From Streptomyces mexicanus (lineage in GTDB: Bacteria > Actinomycetota > Actinomycetes > Streptomycetales > Streptomycetaceae): a stretch of DNA of 33,943 nt. This document shows positions 8,679 to 18,338 of this stretch, piece by piece. The translations under genes and the position numbers were made by a program. The stretch is from contig NZ_LR732544.1 of assembly GCF_902506575.1 (NCBI RefSeq), positions 2,955,059-2,989,001 of the forward strand, given 5' to 3'. Below the pieces are notes generated by a model that saw nothing but the letters and a program-made list of their open reading frames with translations, did no database searches and had not been told where the DNA came from. Each line of letters begins with the position of its first letter. The first letter of the stretch is position 1.

Positions 8679-9754
8679 GCGACATGACCCAGCAGGCCGC
8701 GCCCGCGGCGGACACCGAACCGGCCCCCGACGGCAGGCCGGGCGGAGGCCCGGGCGCACGGCGCTCCCCGGTGCTCCGGCTGCTCGCCCGCCCCGAGGTC
8801 GGCGTCCTCCTCGGTGCCCTCGCCGTCCTGGTCTTCTTCCTGCTCACGGCGCCCTCGGTCCGCCAGGGCAGTTCGATGGCGACGGTGCTCTACCAGTCCT
8901 CCACCATCGGCATCATGGCCCTGCCGGTGGCCCTGCTGATGATCGGCGGCGAGTTCGACCTGTCCGCCGGCGTCGCGGTCATCACCTCGGCGCTGACCGC
9001 CTCCATGCTGAGCTACCAGCTCACGCTGAACGTGTGGACCGGCGTGGTCGTCGCCCTGGTCGTGTCCCTCGCCGTCGGCGCGTTCAACGGCTGGATGCTG
9101 GTCAAGACCGGCCTGCCGAGCTTCCTGGTCACCCTCGGCACCTTCCTCATCCTCCAGGGCGTCAACCTCGCCGTCACCAAGCTCGTCACCGGCAACGTCG
9201 CCACCGATGACATCAGCGACATGGACGGCTTCGACCAGGCCAAGGCCCTGTTCGCCTCGTCCTTCGACGTCGGCGGGGTCCAGGTGAAGATCACCGTGGT
9301 GTGGTGGCTGGTGTTCGCGGCCCTGGCCACCTGGGTGCTGCTGCGCACCAAGTACGGCAACTGGATCTTCGCGGTCGGCGGCGACAAGGACAGCGCCCGC
9401 GCCGTCGGCGTGCCCGTCGCCTTCACCAAGATCTCCCTGTTCATGCTGGTCGGCTTCGGCGCCTGGTTCGTCGGCATGCACCAGCTGTTCTCCTTCAACA
9501 CCGTCCAGTCCGGCGAGGGAGTGGGCAACGAACTCATCTACATCGCCGCCGCCGTCATCGGCGGCTGCCTGCTCACCGGCGGCTACGGCTCCGCCGTCGG
9601 ACCCGTCTTCGGCGCCTTCATGTTCGGCATGGTCAACCAGGGCATCGTCTACGCCGGCTGGAACCCCGACTGGTTCAGGGCGTTCCTCGGCGTGATGCTG
9701 CTCGGCGCCGTCCTGATCAATCTGTGGGTCCACCGCACGGCGACCCGGAGGTGA
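8675..9754 (+). CDS. Sugar ABC transporter permease, RbsC type
   Basis: The 359-aa product is a BPD_transp_2 (ribose-type) permease. After a hydrophilic N-terminus of about 45 residues come many hydrophobic helices, including VGVLLGALAVLVFFLLTA. The family loop GGEFDLSAGVAVI is followed by GLPSFLVTLGTFLILQG, and late in the protein YGSAVGPVFGAFMFGMV. The GTG start at 8675 overlaps the binding-protein stop in GTGA, indicating translational coupling; an ATG three codons later (8684) is the alternative. It forms the membrane channel for the sugar bound by the upstream lipoprotein. Confidence 0.9.
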   Translation: MSDMTQQAAPAADTEPAPDGRPGGGPGARRSPVLRLLARPEVGVLLGALAVLVFFLLTAPSVRQGSSMATVLYQSSTIGIMALPVALLMIGGEFDLSAGVAVITSALTASMLSYQLTLNVWTGVVVALVVSLAVGAFNGWMLVKTGLPSFLVTLGTFLILQGVNLAVTKLVTGNVATDDISDMDGFDQAKALFASSFDVGGVQVKITVVWWLVFAALATWVLLRTKYGNWIFAVGGDKDSARAVGVPVAFTKISLFMLVGFGAWFVGMHQLFSFNTVQSGEGVGNELIYIAAAVIGGCLLTGGYGSAVGPVFGAFMFGMVNQGIVYAGWNPDWFRAFLGVMLLGAVLINLWVHRTATRR

Positions 9755-9760
9755 CACCCC

Positions 9761-10672
9761 ATGACGACCGACAAGACCGCACCGCACGGCGCCGTCCTGC
9801 CCGAGGCCCCGCCCGAGGGCGAGCGGCCCCTGGTCGAACTGCGCGGCGCCGGCAAGTCCTACGGCACCGTCCGCGCCCTGCACGGCGTCGACCTCGCCGT
9901 CCACGCCGGACAGGTCACCTGCGTGCTCGGCGACAACGGCGCCGGCAAGTCCACCCTCATCAAGATCATCTCCGGGCTGCACCAGCACACCGAGGGCGAG
10001 TTCCTCGTCGACGGCGCACCCGTGCGGTTCACCGGCCCGCGCGAGGCCCTGGACCGGGGCATCGCCGCCGTCTACCAGGACCTGGCGACCGTGCCGCTGA
10101 TGCCGGTGTGGCGCAACTTCTTCCTCGGCTCGGAACTCACCAAGGGCCCCTGGCCCGTGCGCCGCCTGGACATCGCCCGGATGAAGAGGACCGCCGACGA
10201 GGAACTGCGCGCCCTGGGCATCGTCCTGGACGACCTGGAACAGCCCGTGGGCACCCTCTCCGGCGGCCAGCGCCAGTGCGTGGCCATCGCCCGCGCCGTC
10301 CACTTCGGCGCCCGCGTCCTCATCCTGGACGAGCCCACCGCCGCCCTCGGCGTCAAGCAGTCCGGGGTGGTGCTCAAGTACATCGCCGCCGCCCGCGACC
10401 GCGGGCTCGGGGTCGTCCTCATCACCCACAACCCCCACCACGCCTACCTGGTCGGCGACCACTTCAGCGTGCTGCGCCTGGGCACTTCGGAGCTGTCCGC
10501 CGCGCGCAGCGAGGTGAGCCTGGAGGAGCTGACCCACCACATGGCCGGCGGCGCCGAACTCGCCGCCCTCAAGCACGAACTGGCCCAGGTCCGGGGCGTC
10601 GACGTCGAGGAGCTGCCCGACGCGGCGGACGTCGCCGACGCCGCCCCGGCCCCCGGCGAAGGGAACGGATGA
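9761..10672 (+). CDS. Sugar ABC transporter ATP-binding protein
   Basis: The 303-aa product carries one nucleotide-binding domain: Walker [10 protein letters not shown] near residue 65, Q-loop in [10 protein letters not shown], signature LSGGQRQ, Walker [12 protein letters not shown], and switch His in LITHNPHH. Unlike RbsA or MglA it has a single domain rather than two, so the working pump probably uses a homodimer. An acidic Ala/Pro-rich tail of about 40 residues follows. It starts 6 nt after the permease stop; GGAGGTGA overlaps that stop and acts as the ribosome-binding site. Confidence 0.92.
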   Translation: MTTDKTAPHGAVLPEAPPEGERPLVELRGAGKSYGTVRALHGVDLAVHAGQVTCVLGDNGAGKSTLIKIISGLHQHTEGEFLVDGAPVRFTGPREALDRGIAAVYQDLATVPLMPVWRNFFLGSELTKGPWPVRRLDIARMKRTADEELRALGIVLDDLEQPVGTLSGGQRQCVAIARAVHFGARVLILDEPTAALGVKQSGVVLKYIAAARDRGLGVVLITHNPHHAYLVGDHFSVLRLGTSELSAARSEVSLEELTHHMAGGAELAALKHELAQVRGVDVEELPDAADVADAAPAPGEGNG

Positions 10673-10673
10673 C

Positions 10674-11576
10674 ATGACCCCCGTGCTGGACCGCATCCGC
10701 GTCGGCTCGGCCCCCGACTCCTGGGGCGTGTGGTTCCCCGACGACCCCCGGCAGGTGCCCTGGGACCGCTTCCTCGACGAGGTCGCCGAGGCCGGCTACT
10801 CCTGGATCGAACTCGGCCCCTACGGCTACCTGCCCACCGACCCGGCCCGCCTCGCCGACGAACTGGACCGGCGCGGCCTGGCGGTGTCCGCGGGCACGGT
10901 CTTCACCGGCCTGCACCGCGGCCCGTCCGCGTGGGACGCCACCTGGGAGCACGTCGGCCGGGGCGCCGCCCTCACCCGCGCCATGGGCGCCCGTCACCTG
11001 GTCGTCATCCCCTCCTTCTGGCGCGACGACAAGACCGCCGAGATCCTCGAGCCCCCCGAACTCACCCGCGAACAGTGGACACACCTGACCCGGGGCATGG
11101 AACGCCTGGGCCGCGCGGTGCGGGAGACCTACGGGCTCGACATCGTCGTCCACCCGCACGCCGACACCCACCTCGACACCGAGGCCCACGTCGAACGTTT
11201 CCTGGACTCCACGGATTCCGCCCTGGTCAACCTGTGCCTGGACACCGGGCACTACGCCTACTGCGGCGGCGACAGCGTCAAGCTCATCGAGACCTACGGC
11301 GAGCGCATCGGCTATCTGCCCCTCAAGCAGGTGGACCCGGACGTCCTGGCCGACGTGGTGGCGCACCAGGTCGCGTTCGGACCGGCGGTGCAGCGGGGTG
11401 TGATGTGCGAGCCGCCCACCGGTGTGCCCGCGCTGGAACCGGTCCTGGCGGCCGCGCAGAAGCTGGGTGTGGACCTGTTCGCGATCGTCGAGCAGGACAT
11501 GTACCCGTGCGCCCCTGACAAGCCGCTGCCCATCGCCACCCGCACCCGCAGGTTCCTGCGGTCCTGCGGCGCCTGA
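10674..11576 (+). CDS. iolE: IolE-like inosose dehydratase / TIM-barrel isomerase
   Basis: The 300-aa product is a xylose-isomerase-like TIM barrel. The N-terminal VGSAPDSWGVWFPDD resembles inosose dehydratases of actinobacterial iol clusters. Metal-ligand candidates are Glu in YSWIELGPYG, His in IVVHPHADTH, the pair in CLDTGHYAY, and a late Glu in FAIVEQDMY. It would dehydrate 2-keto-myo-inositol to the diketone used by IolD. The ATG follows the ATPase stop by one base, so it is cotranslated with the transporter. IolH-type isomerases share the fold and remain an alternative. Confidence 0.75.
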   Translation: MTPVLDRIRVGSAPDSWGVWFPDDPRQVPWDRFLDEVAEAGYSWIELGPYGYLPTDPARLADELDRRGLAVSAGTVFTGLHRGPSAWDATWEHVGRGAALTRAMGARHLVVIPSFWRDDKTAEILEPPELTREQWTHLTRGMERLGRAVRETYGLDIVVHPHADTHLDTEAHVERFLDSTDSALVNLCLDTGHYAYCGGDSVKLIETYGERIGYLPLKQVDPDVLADVVAHQVAFGPAVQRGVMCEPPTGVPALEPVLAAAQKLGVDLFAIVEQDMYPCAPDKPLPIATRTRRFLRSCGA

Positions 11577-11733
11577 CGACACCGGCACCGACACCGGTAC
11601 CGGCGCCGACACCAGCATCGACACCGGTACTGGCGCCGACACCGGCAGCAACACCGGCACTGACACCCACACCGGCGCCCACACCGACACGGCACCATCA
11701 CCGACACGGGCGCCCACACCGACGCCGGCAGGA
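11577..11733. repeat. Degenerate GACACCGGC tandem repeat tract
   Basis: Just after the iolE stop come about 150 nt of imperfect repeats built from GACACC/GGCACC hexamers. The clearest unit is 30 nt long, at 11590-11619 and again at 11620-11649, sharing GACACCGGTAC and GGCGCCGACACC. In one plus frame it reads as a Thr/Gly/Asp repeat continuing past iolE, but the iolE stop precedes it. I see no gene here. A recombination-prone minisatellite is the simplest reading. Confidence 0.65.
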
Positions 11734-11765
11734 GGCCGGCCCCCGCCGCCGCGGCGGAGCCGGCC
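11734..11765. terminator. Hairpin between convergent iolE and iolG
   Basis: GGCCGGC (11734-11740) pairs with GCCGGCC (11759-11765), and the loop itself contains the self-complementary CCGCCGCGGCGG. It lies 11 nt past the iolG stop and about 160 nt past iolE, so it could stop both converging transcripts. Confidence 0.55.
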
Positions 11766-11775
11766 CCGCGCCTGC

Positions 11776-12780
11776 TCAGGCCGTCCGCACCTCCGCCACC
11801 CGCACCGGGCGGTGCTCCCGCAGCGACCGGGTGCACGCCTCGGCGATCCAGCCCGCCTCCAGAGCGTCCTCGATCGTGCAGGGCGAGGGCCGGATGCCCG
11901 CCACCACCTCGGTGAAGGCGGCGAGTTCGGCCCGGTAGGCGGCGGCGAAGCGGTCCATGAAGAACGCGTGCGGCGAGTCTGCCGGGAAGGTCACACCCGG
12001 CTCGGCCGAACGCAGCGGCAGCTTGTCGTCCAGGCCCACGGCGAGCGAGTCGGCGAAGCCGTGCAGCTCCAGGCGGACGTCGTATCCCCGGCCGTTGTGG
12101 CGGGAGTTGGAGACCACCGCGATCGTGCCGTCGTCGAGGGTCAGGACCGCGCCCGTGGTGTCGGCGTCCCCCGCCTCCTCGATGTACGCCGCGCCCCGGT
12201 TGCCGCCCACCGCGTACACCTCGGTGACCTCCCGGCCGGTCACCCAGCGGATGATGTCGAAGTCGTGCACCGCGCAGTCCCGGAAGATGCCACCGGAACC
12301 CGCGATGTACGCCGCGGGCGGCGGCGCCGGGTCCAGGGTCGTGGCGCGGACCGTGTGCAGCGTGCCCAGCTCGCCGGCGCGCACGGCGGCCCGGGCGGCG
12401 GCGAAGGCCGCGTCGAAGCGGCGGTTGTAGCCGATCTGCACGGCAACGTCGCTGTCCTGGACCGCCTGGAGCACCTTCACGCCCTCCGCCATCGTGCGGG
12501 CCACCGGCTTCTCGCAGAACACCGGGACGCCCGCTGCGACGGCGGCGAGGATCAGATCCGGGTGGGCGTCGGTCGCGGCGGCCACGACGATCCCGTCCAC
12601 CCCGGCGGCGAGCACGGCCTCGGGCGAGTCCGCGACCTCGGCCCCGAACCGCTCGGCGGCGGCCCGCGCGGCGTCCGCGAACGGGTCGGCGACCACGAGC
12701 GAGGCGACGGCGTCCAGGCGGGAGAGGGTCTCGGCGTGGAAGGCACCGATGCGGCCGAGGCCGAGGATTCCGATACGCAT
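11776..12780 (-). CDS. iolG: Inositol 2-dehydrogenase, Gfo/Idh/MocA family
   Basis: The 334-aa product begins MRIGILGLGRIGAFHAETL, the Rossmann GxGxxG of Gfo/Idh/MocA oxidoreductases. The FCEKPVA motif near residue 95, with its catalytic-site Lys, follows. The C-terminal sheet domain includes IFRDCAVHDFDIIRWVTG, whose Asp and His are the usual catalytic residues. It oxidises myo-inositol to scyllo-inosose with NAD, the first pathway step. I start at the ATG at 12780, where the Rossmann fold begins; the frame stays open for 53 more codons, but that translation is Arg/Gly-rich low complexity. It converges on the transporter-iolE operon. Confidence 0.85.
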   Translation of the reverse strand: MRIGILGLGRIGAFHAETLSRLDAVASLVVADPFADAARAAAERFGAEVADSPEAVLAAGVDGIVVAAATDAHPDLILAAVAAGVPVFCEKPVARTMAEGVKVLQAVQDSDVAVQIGYNRRFDAAFAAARAAVRAGELGTLHTVRATTLDPAPPPAAYIAGSGGIFRDCAVHDFDIIRWVTGREVTEVYAVGGNRGAAYIEEAGDADTTGAVLTLDDGTIAVVSNSRHNGRGYDVRLELHGFADSLAVGLDDKLPLRSAEPGVTFPADSPHAFFMDRFAAAYRAELAAFTEVVAGIRPSPCTIEDALEAGWIAEACTRSLREHRPVRVAEVRTA

Positions 12781-12986
12781 GGGGATGACAGCTCCAAGGG
12801 TGCGGCGGCGGTCGAAGGGGAACGGGGAACGGGGGCGGCGTTCCGGGTCACCCCGCCCCGCCCCGTCGGCCCGACCGGCCCTGCCGGCCCCTCTGCTCCG
12901 ACCGGCCCGGCCTCGGTGGTGAGGGCGTGAGGTGCGCACAGGTCGCGGACATCGCCGTCCTTTCGGTCACGGAAGCGACGCGGTCC

Positions 12987-13006
12987 TGTCATTCTTGTCC
13001 TGACAA
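12987..13006. promoter_or_regulatory. Candidate iolG operator
   Basis: In the 247-nt gap upstream of iolG, TGTCA (12987-12991) and TGACA (13001-13005) form an inverted pair. Inside it TTGTC-CT-GACAA (12995-13006) is a second perfect inverted repeat. The same TGTCA...TGACA pair occurs in the iolC/transporter promoter at 7539-7559. Control by one regulator is suggested but unproven; the spacers differ (9 versus 11 nt). The rest of the gap is GC-rich and shows nothing else. Confidence 0.4.
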
Positions 13007-13027
13007 ACCCCCCGGACAACCACCGGT

Positions 13028-13387
13028 TCACAGATTGACCGCGTACACCTTCCGCAGCGTCTCGTGCACCGTCCACGTGGTGCGGTCGCCCGCGCGCAGC
13101 ACCGCCATGTCCCCGGGGCCGACCCGCAGGGTGGGCCCGCCCTCCACCTCGATGGTGGCCGAGCCGCTGATCACCACGAACAGCTCGTCCGCCTCCGTGT
13201 CCGTGACGACCCCGGGGGTGATCTGCCAGATCCCGCGGACCTGGCGGCCGTCCGCCGACTTCCACACCACCTTCCCGGTCACCTCCGGCGCCCCGGCGAC
13301 GATCTGCGCCGGGTCCAGCGGTTCGGGTGTGAGGTCGGCGTCGGCGACGGCGGGGACGTGCAGGGCGAAGCTGTGGGTCAGGGTCAT
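13028..13387 (-). CDS. Small cupin protein
   Basis: The 119-aa product is a single-domain cupin of the ureidoglycine-aminohydrolase-like (DUF861-type) group. Cupin motifs appear as WQITPGVVTDTEADELFVVI and later GGPTLRVGPGDMAVLRAGD. The first motif lacks the usual histidine pair, so metal binding is uncertain. It lies just upstream of iolG on the same strand, with a 247-nt gap that may hold a separate promoter. A role in sugar metabolism or signalling cannot be assigned. Confidence 0.75.
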   Translation of the reverse strand: MTLTHSFALHVPAVADADLTPEPLDPAQIVAGAPEVTGKVVWKSADGRQVRGIWQITPGVVTDTEADELFVVISGSATIEVEGGPTLRVGPGDMAVLRAGDRTTWTVHETLRKVYAVNL

Positions 13388-13610
13388 GCGCGGACCCTAG
13401 CCGCGGCCGGGCGGCCCGTGACCTGGACAGGGTGTGCGCTGTCTCCTACTCCCATCCGCCTCTGCCCATCCCCCCTCCCGCGCACCCCTTGTTTTGGGCT
13501 GCCTCCTTTCGACAGCACATTCCCCGGCGCTCGCGCACCGCCCCCGCTCACGCCGCCGGGCCGCGCGTTCGCCGGCGAGCCGGGCGTTCACCGCCGGGCC
13601 GCGCGCCTCT
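13388..13610. other. Intergenic region before copper operon
   Basis: These 223 nt separate the leftward cupin gene from the copper-regulated promoter. The stretch 13441-13500 is pyrimidine-rich. I see no gene, RNA or convincing repeat in it. Confidence 0.5.
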
Positions 13611-13640
13611 TTGGAAACCCATACCCCCTAGGGGTATAGT
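13611..13640 (+). promoter_or_regulatory. CsoR-type copper operator within copZA promoter
   Basis: ATACCCCCTAGGGGTAT at 13621-13637 is an inverted repeat with 7-bp arms and a 3-nt centre, matching the TACCC-N-GGGTA operator class bound by CsoR repressors. TTGGAA (13611-13616) and TATAGT (13635-13640) form a -35/-10 pair with an 18-nt spacer. The operator therefore occupies the spacer and overlaps the -10 box. Copper-loaded CsoR should release it. No csoR gene is in the window. Confidence 0.85.
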
Positions 13641-13701
13641 GTGAAGAGTGCGGGGCCCCGTGGACCCCGCCGACCCCACACGTCACGACGAGGAGAGCGA
13701 C

Positions 13702-13953
13702 ATGACCGCCCAGACCGACACCCAGTCCGACACCGCGGGCACCGTGACCACCGTCTACAAGGTGAGCGGGATGAGCTGCGGACACTGCGAGGGCTCCGTC
13801 TCCGCCGAGATCTCCGCGCTGCCCGGCGTCAGCTCCGTCAAGGCGGTCGCCTCGACCGGCGAGGTCACCGTGGTCTCCGCCGCGCCGCTGGAGGAGGAGG
13901 CGGTCCGCGCCGCCGTGGACGAGGCGGGCTTCGAGCTCGTCGGCCGCGCCTGA
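13702..13953 (+). CDS. copZ: Copper chaperone, heavy-metal-associated domain
   Basis: The 83-aa product is a single HMA domain with the metal site [11 protein letters not shown], two cysteines in the MxCxxC loop. A hydrophilic leader of about 18 residues precedes it. CopZ-type proteins carry Cu(I) in the cytoplasm to the exporter or to the regulator. I chose the ATG at 13702, with GAGGAG 6 nt upstream; an earlier in-frame ATG at 13648 lies next to the promoter. It is first in the copper operon, 121 nt before copA. Confidence 0.92.
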   Translation: MTAQTDTQSDTAGTVTTVYKVSGMSCGHCEGSVSAEISALPGVSSVKAVASTGEVTVVSAAPLEEEAVRAAVDEAGFELVGRA

Positions 13954-14074
13954 CCCCGTGCGCGACGCGCCCGCCGAGGCCCGCGCGTGCGCGTCGCGCC
14001 TGTCGACACCGGGCCGTATCGACCAGCTCATACTGGTTCCGTACGGTCCGGTCCGTTCGTTTGGAGGAGCGGAC

Positions 14075-16378
14075 ATGACCAGCACCACCAGCACCAGGGG
14101 TACCAGCGGCACCGAGGCGCCCCCGGAGACCGAGACCCGCCGGGTCGAGCTGCTGATCGGCGGCATGACCTGCGCGTCCTGCGCGGCCCGTGTGGAGAAG
14201 AAGCTCAACCGGATGGACGGCGTCACCGCCACGGTGAACTTCGCGACGGAGAAAGCCCGGGTCACCTACCCCCCGGGGGTACAGGTCTCCGATCTCATCG
14301 ACACCGTGGTGAGGACCGGGTACACCGCCGAGGAGCCCCCGCCGCCCGAGCCCGAGCCGGCGGCGCAGGACACGCCGGCCGGCGCGTCCGGTTCCTCGCC
14401 CGCCGAGGACCCGGAACTGGCCGCCGCGCGCCGGCGCCTGACCGTCTCCGCGCTGCTCGCCGTCCCCGTGGTGCTGCTGTCCATGGTCCCGGTCCTGCAG
14501 TTCGACAACTGGCAGTGGCTCGCGCTGACCCTGGCCGCGCCGGTCGTGGTCTGGGGCGGTCTGCCCTTCCACCGGGCGGCGTTCACCAACGCGCGGCACG
14601 GCGCCGCCACCATGGACACCCTGGTGTCCGTCGGCACCCTGGCCGCGTTCGGCTGGTCGCTGTGGGCGCTGTTCCTCGGTGACGCGGGCATGCCCGGCAT
14701 GCACGACGAGTTCCGTCTCACCGTCTCCCGGATGGACGCGGCCTCGACGATCTATCTGGAGGTCGCCTCCGGCGTCGTGGCGTTCATCCTGCTCGGCCGC
14801 TATCTGGAGGCCCGCTCCAAGCGGCGCGCGGGCGCCGCGCTGCGAGCGCTGCTGGAACTGGGCGCCAAGGACGTCGCCGTGCTGCGCGAGGGCCGGGAGG
14901 TGCGGATCCCGGTGGCCGCACTCGCCGTCGGGGACCGGTTCGTGGTCCGTCCCGGCGAGAAGATCGCCACCGACGGCACGGTGGTCGAGGGCGCCTCGGC
15001 CGTCGACGCCTCCATGCTGACCGGCGAGTCGGTGCCGGTGGACGTGGGTGTGGGCGACGCGGTCACCGGCGCCACGGTCAACGCGGGCGGCCGGCTGGTG
15101 GTCGAGGCCACCCGGGTCGGCGCCGACACCCAGCTGGCCCGCATGGCGAAGCTGGTGGAGGACGCGCAGAACGGCAAGGCGCAGGTGCAGCGGCTGGCCG
15201 ACCGGATCTCGGCGGTCTTCGTGCCCGTGGTGCTGCTCATCGCTCTGGGCACCCTGCTGACCTGGCTGTTCGTCAGCGGTGACGTGACCGCCTCGTTCAC
15301 CGCCGCCGTCGCGGTGCTGATCATCGCCTGCCCGTGCGCGCTGGGCCTGGCCACGCCGACCGCGCTGATGGTCGGCACCGGCCGGGGCGCCCAGCTCGGC
15401 ATCCTCATCAAGGGCCCGGAGGTGCTGGAGTCCACCCGGCGCGTCGACACGATCGTCCTGGACAAGACCGGAACGGTCACCACCGGCCGGATGACCCTCC
15501 AGGAGGTCCACGCCTCGGAAGGCACCGACGAGAAGGAGCTGCTGCGGCTCGCGGGCGCCCTGGAGCACGCCTCCGAGCACCCCGTCGCCCGCGCGATCGC
15601 CGCCGGCGCCGAGGAGGCGGCCGGCCCGCTGCCCGCGGTCGAGCACTTCGAGAACGTCCCCGGGCGGGGCGTGCGCGGGCGCGTGGAGGGCCACGAGGTG
15701 GCCGTGGGGCGCCTCTTCGACGACCTGCCGGACGGGCTGCCCGAGGACGTGGCACGCGCCCGGCACGCGGCCGAGGCGGCCGGCCGTACGGCCGTCGTGG
15801 TCGGCTGGGACGGCGCGGCACGCGGTGTCGTGGCCGTGGCGGACGCGGTGAAGGACACCAGCGCCGAGGCCGTACGGCAGCTGCGGGCGCTCGGGCTGCG
15901 GCCGGTGCTGCTGACCGGGGACAACCGCGCGGTGGCCGAGTCGGTGGCCCGGACGGTCGGCATCGACGCCGATGACGTGATCGCCGAGGTGCTCCCCGAG
16001 GACAAGGTCGGGGCCGTACGGCGGCTGCAGGCCGAGGGGCGGACGGTGGCCATGGTCGGCGACGGCGTCAACGACGCGGCCGCGCTCGCCACGGCGGACC
16101 TGGGCCTGGCGATGGGCACGGGCACGGACGCCGCGATCGAGGCCGGCGACCTCACGCTGGTGCGCGGCGACCTGCTGGTGGCCGCGGACGCCATCCGGCT
16201 CTCCCGGCGGACGCTGAGCACCATCAAGGGCAACCTGGTGTGGGCCTTCGGCTACAACGTGGCCGCGCTGCCGCTGGCCGCCGCCGGACTGCTCAACCCG
16301 ATGATCGCGGGCGCCGCGATGGCGTTCTCCTCGGTGTTCGTGGTGAGCAACAGCCTGCGGCTGCGCCGCTTCCGCTGA
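14075..16378 (+). CDS. copA: Copper-exporting P1B-type ATPase
   Basis: The 767-aa product is a complete P1B ATPase. One N-terminal HMA domain has GGMTCASC with Cys33 and Cys36. The membrane metal site is CPC at about residues 419-421, inside [14 protein letters not shown]. The phosphorylation motif DKTGTVTTG has Asp463. The nucleotide-domain HP motif is in [12 protein letters not shown] and the hinge is [11 protein letters not shown] from about residue 662. CPC plus the MT..C HMA loop point to Cu(I) export. GGAGGAG lies 6 nt before the ATG at 14075. An imperfect element ACCAG-CTCATA-CTGGT (14022-14037) upstream may be regulatory. Confidence 0.93.
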   Translation: MTSTTSTRGTSGTEAPPETETRRVELLIGGMTCASCAARVEKKLNRMDGVTATVNFATEKARVTYPPGVQVSDLIDTVVRTGYTAEEPPPPEPEPAAQDTPAGASGSSPAEDPELAAARRRLTVSALLAVPVVLLSMVPVLQFDNWQWLALTLAAPVVVWGGLPFHRAAFTNARHGAATMDTLVSVGTLAAFGWSLWALFLGDAGMPGMHDEFRLTVSRMDAASTIYLEVASGVVAFILLGRYLEARSKRRAGAALRALLELGAKDVAVLREGREVRIPVAALAVGDRFVVRPGEKIATDGTVVEGASAVDASMLTGESVPVDVGVGDAVTGATVNAGGRLVVEATRVGADTQLARMAKLVEDAQNGKAQVQRLADRISAVFVPVVLLIALGTLLTWLFVSGDVTASFTAAVAVLIIACPCALGLATPTALMVGTGRGAQLGILIKGPEVLESTRRVDTIVLDKTGTVTTGRMTLQEVHASEGTDEKELLRLAGALEHASEHPVARAIAAGAEEAAGPLPAVEHFENVPGRGVRGRVEGHEVAVGRLFDDLPDGLPEDVARARHAAEAAGRTAVVVGWDGAARGVVAVADAVKDTSAEAVRQLRALGLRPVLLTGDNRAVAESVARTVGIDADDVIAEVLPEDKVGAVRRLQAEGRTVAMVGDGVNDAAALATADLGLAMGTGTDAAIEAGDLTLVRGDLLVAADAIRLSRRTLSTIKGNLVWAFGYNVAALPLAAAGLLNPMIAGAAMAFSSVFVVSNSLRLRRFR

Positions 16379-16381
16379 GCG

Positions 16382-16412
16382 CGCGGACCCCTCCGGCGAG
16401 GAGGGGTCCGCG
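16382..16412 (+). terminator. copA terminator
   Basis: A perfect 13-bp stem (16382-16394 with 16400-16412) and a 5-nt loop begin 4 nt after the copA stop codon. There is no U-run. Confidence 0.85.
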
Positions 16413-16455
16413 GGGCGGGATCCCTCAGAACCGGCCCCTCACCTCACATAACCTC

Positions 16456-16485
16456 TTCACAAAGCTCGCGCATATTCCTTACGCT
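16456..16485 (+). promoter_or_regulatory. Possible promoter
   Basis: TTCACA (16456-16461) and TACGCT (16480-16485) are separated by 18 nt and sit in the AT-richest part of this region, about 35 nt before a small open frame. This is a weak consensus-based call. Confidence 0.3.
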
Positions 16486-16518
16486 TGGTCCTCGATCGCC
16501 ATGTCGAGGGTCTTGCGC

Positions 16519-16629
16519 ATGGAGGACATGCGTGGAGACACAGATCACAGTGATGTGAACGTAACCATCGAAGGGGTTCGAAGGTCTAAGTTGGCGATGT
16601 CAGGAAGCGTCTTGGGGGGCGCGGACTGA
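16519..16629 (+). CDS. Possible small protein, 36 aa
   Basis: Between copA and citA an open frame reads MEDMRGDTDHSDVNVTIEG, continues with a basic patch (VRRSK) and ends GGAD. GAGGG lies about 8 nt before the ATG at 16519; a second in-frame ATG is at 16501. Its codons are less GC-biased than neighbouring genes (GTA, ATC, GAA, AAG). I do not recognise a family. A promoter-like pair lies upstream. It could be a real small gene, a leader peptide, or the 5' remnant of a regulator. Confidence 0.25.
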   Translation: MEDMRGDTDHSDVNVTIEGVRRSKLAMSGSVLGGAD

Positions 16630-16995
16630 CGTCTGGGGATGTCTTGGGGGACTTCCCCGGAGCTGCGGTGCCGGGGCACGTACGCCGGGAAGCTTTGAGC
16701 GGCCCTCCCGGGCGTGCGCTGTCCCGGCAGATCGCACCCGTGCACGGCATGCGGTACAGCCGGGTACGGCATGCAGTACAGCGGTTCAGGCGCTGGTCCA
16801 CACAGACGCCCGGCCCGGATCCCGTGGGGGGAATCCGCACCGGGACATGGGAAGGCGCCCTGGCCGTCGGCCCGTGGGGGGACCGGCGCACCGGGGCGCC
16901 TTCCGCTTGTTCGCGGCTCGGTCGGTGCAGCCGGCCTCCGCGACCGGTGTTCCCGCCTCACCTCGCGCGTCGCCGGGCGGCGCCGCAAACGCGAG
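16630..16995. other. Non-coding, structured region before citA terminator
   Basis: No gene is supported in these 366 nt. The direct repeat ACGGCATGCRGTACAGC lies at 16744-16760 and 16766-16782. CCCGTGGGGGGA occurs at 16821-16832 and again exactly 50 nt later at 16871-16882. The inverted arms 16850-16860 and 16894-16904 (GGAAGGCGCCC and its complement) enclose the second copy and could form a long-loop hairpin. It may be the untranslated part of an unknown RNA. Confidence 0.45.
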
Positions 16996-17032
16996 GGCCC
17001 CGCGCCCGCCGGCGGCCGGCGGACACGGGGCC
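16996..17032 (-). terminator. citA terminator
   Basis: GGCCCCG (16996-17002) pairs with CGGGGCC (17026-17032), with further GC pairing inside the loop. It lies 16 nt past the citA stop in the direction of transcription. Confidence 0.65.
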
Positions 17033-17048
17033 ACAAGAGCTGTGAAGC

Positions 17049-18338
<1,290 letters not shown>

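Noticed and set aside
5538..8759. 1073-aa minus frame extending the aldolase-like gene upstream
   Set aside because: Upstream of 6416 it overlaps iolC in another frame, the promoter region and the binding-protein gene antisense; only the last 292 codons have family sense.
8576..10696. 706-aa minus-strand open frame opposite the transporter genes
   Set aside because: It lies entirely antisense to a permease and ATPase with complete motifs; its composition (Gly, Asp, Val, His, Gln) is the usual GC-frame shadow.
12781..12939. 53-codon N-terminal extension of iolG
   Set aside because: The extension is Arg/Gly/Ala low complexity, and the Rossmann fold starts exactly at the ATG at 12780.
13865..15766. 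633-aa minus-strand frame opposite copA
   Set aside because: Antisense shadow of a complete P-type ATPase, with no motif and low-complexity composition.
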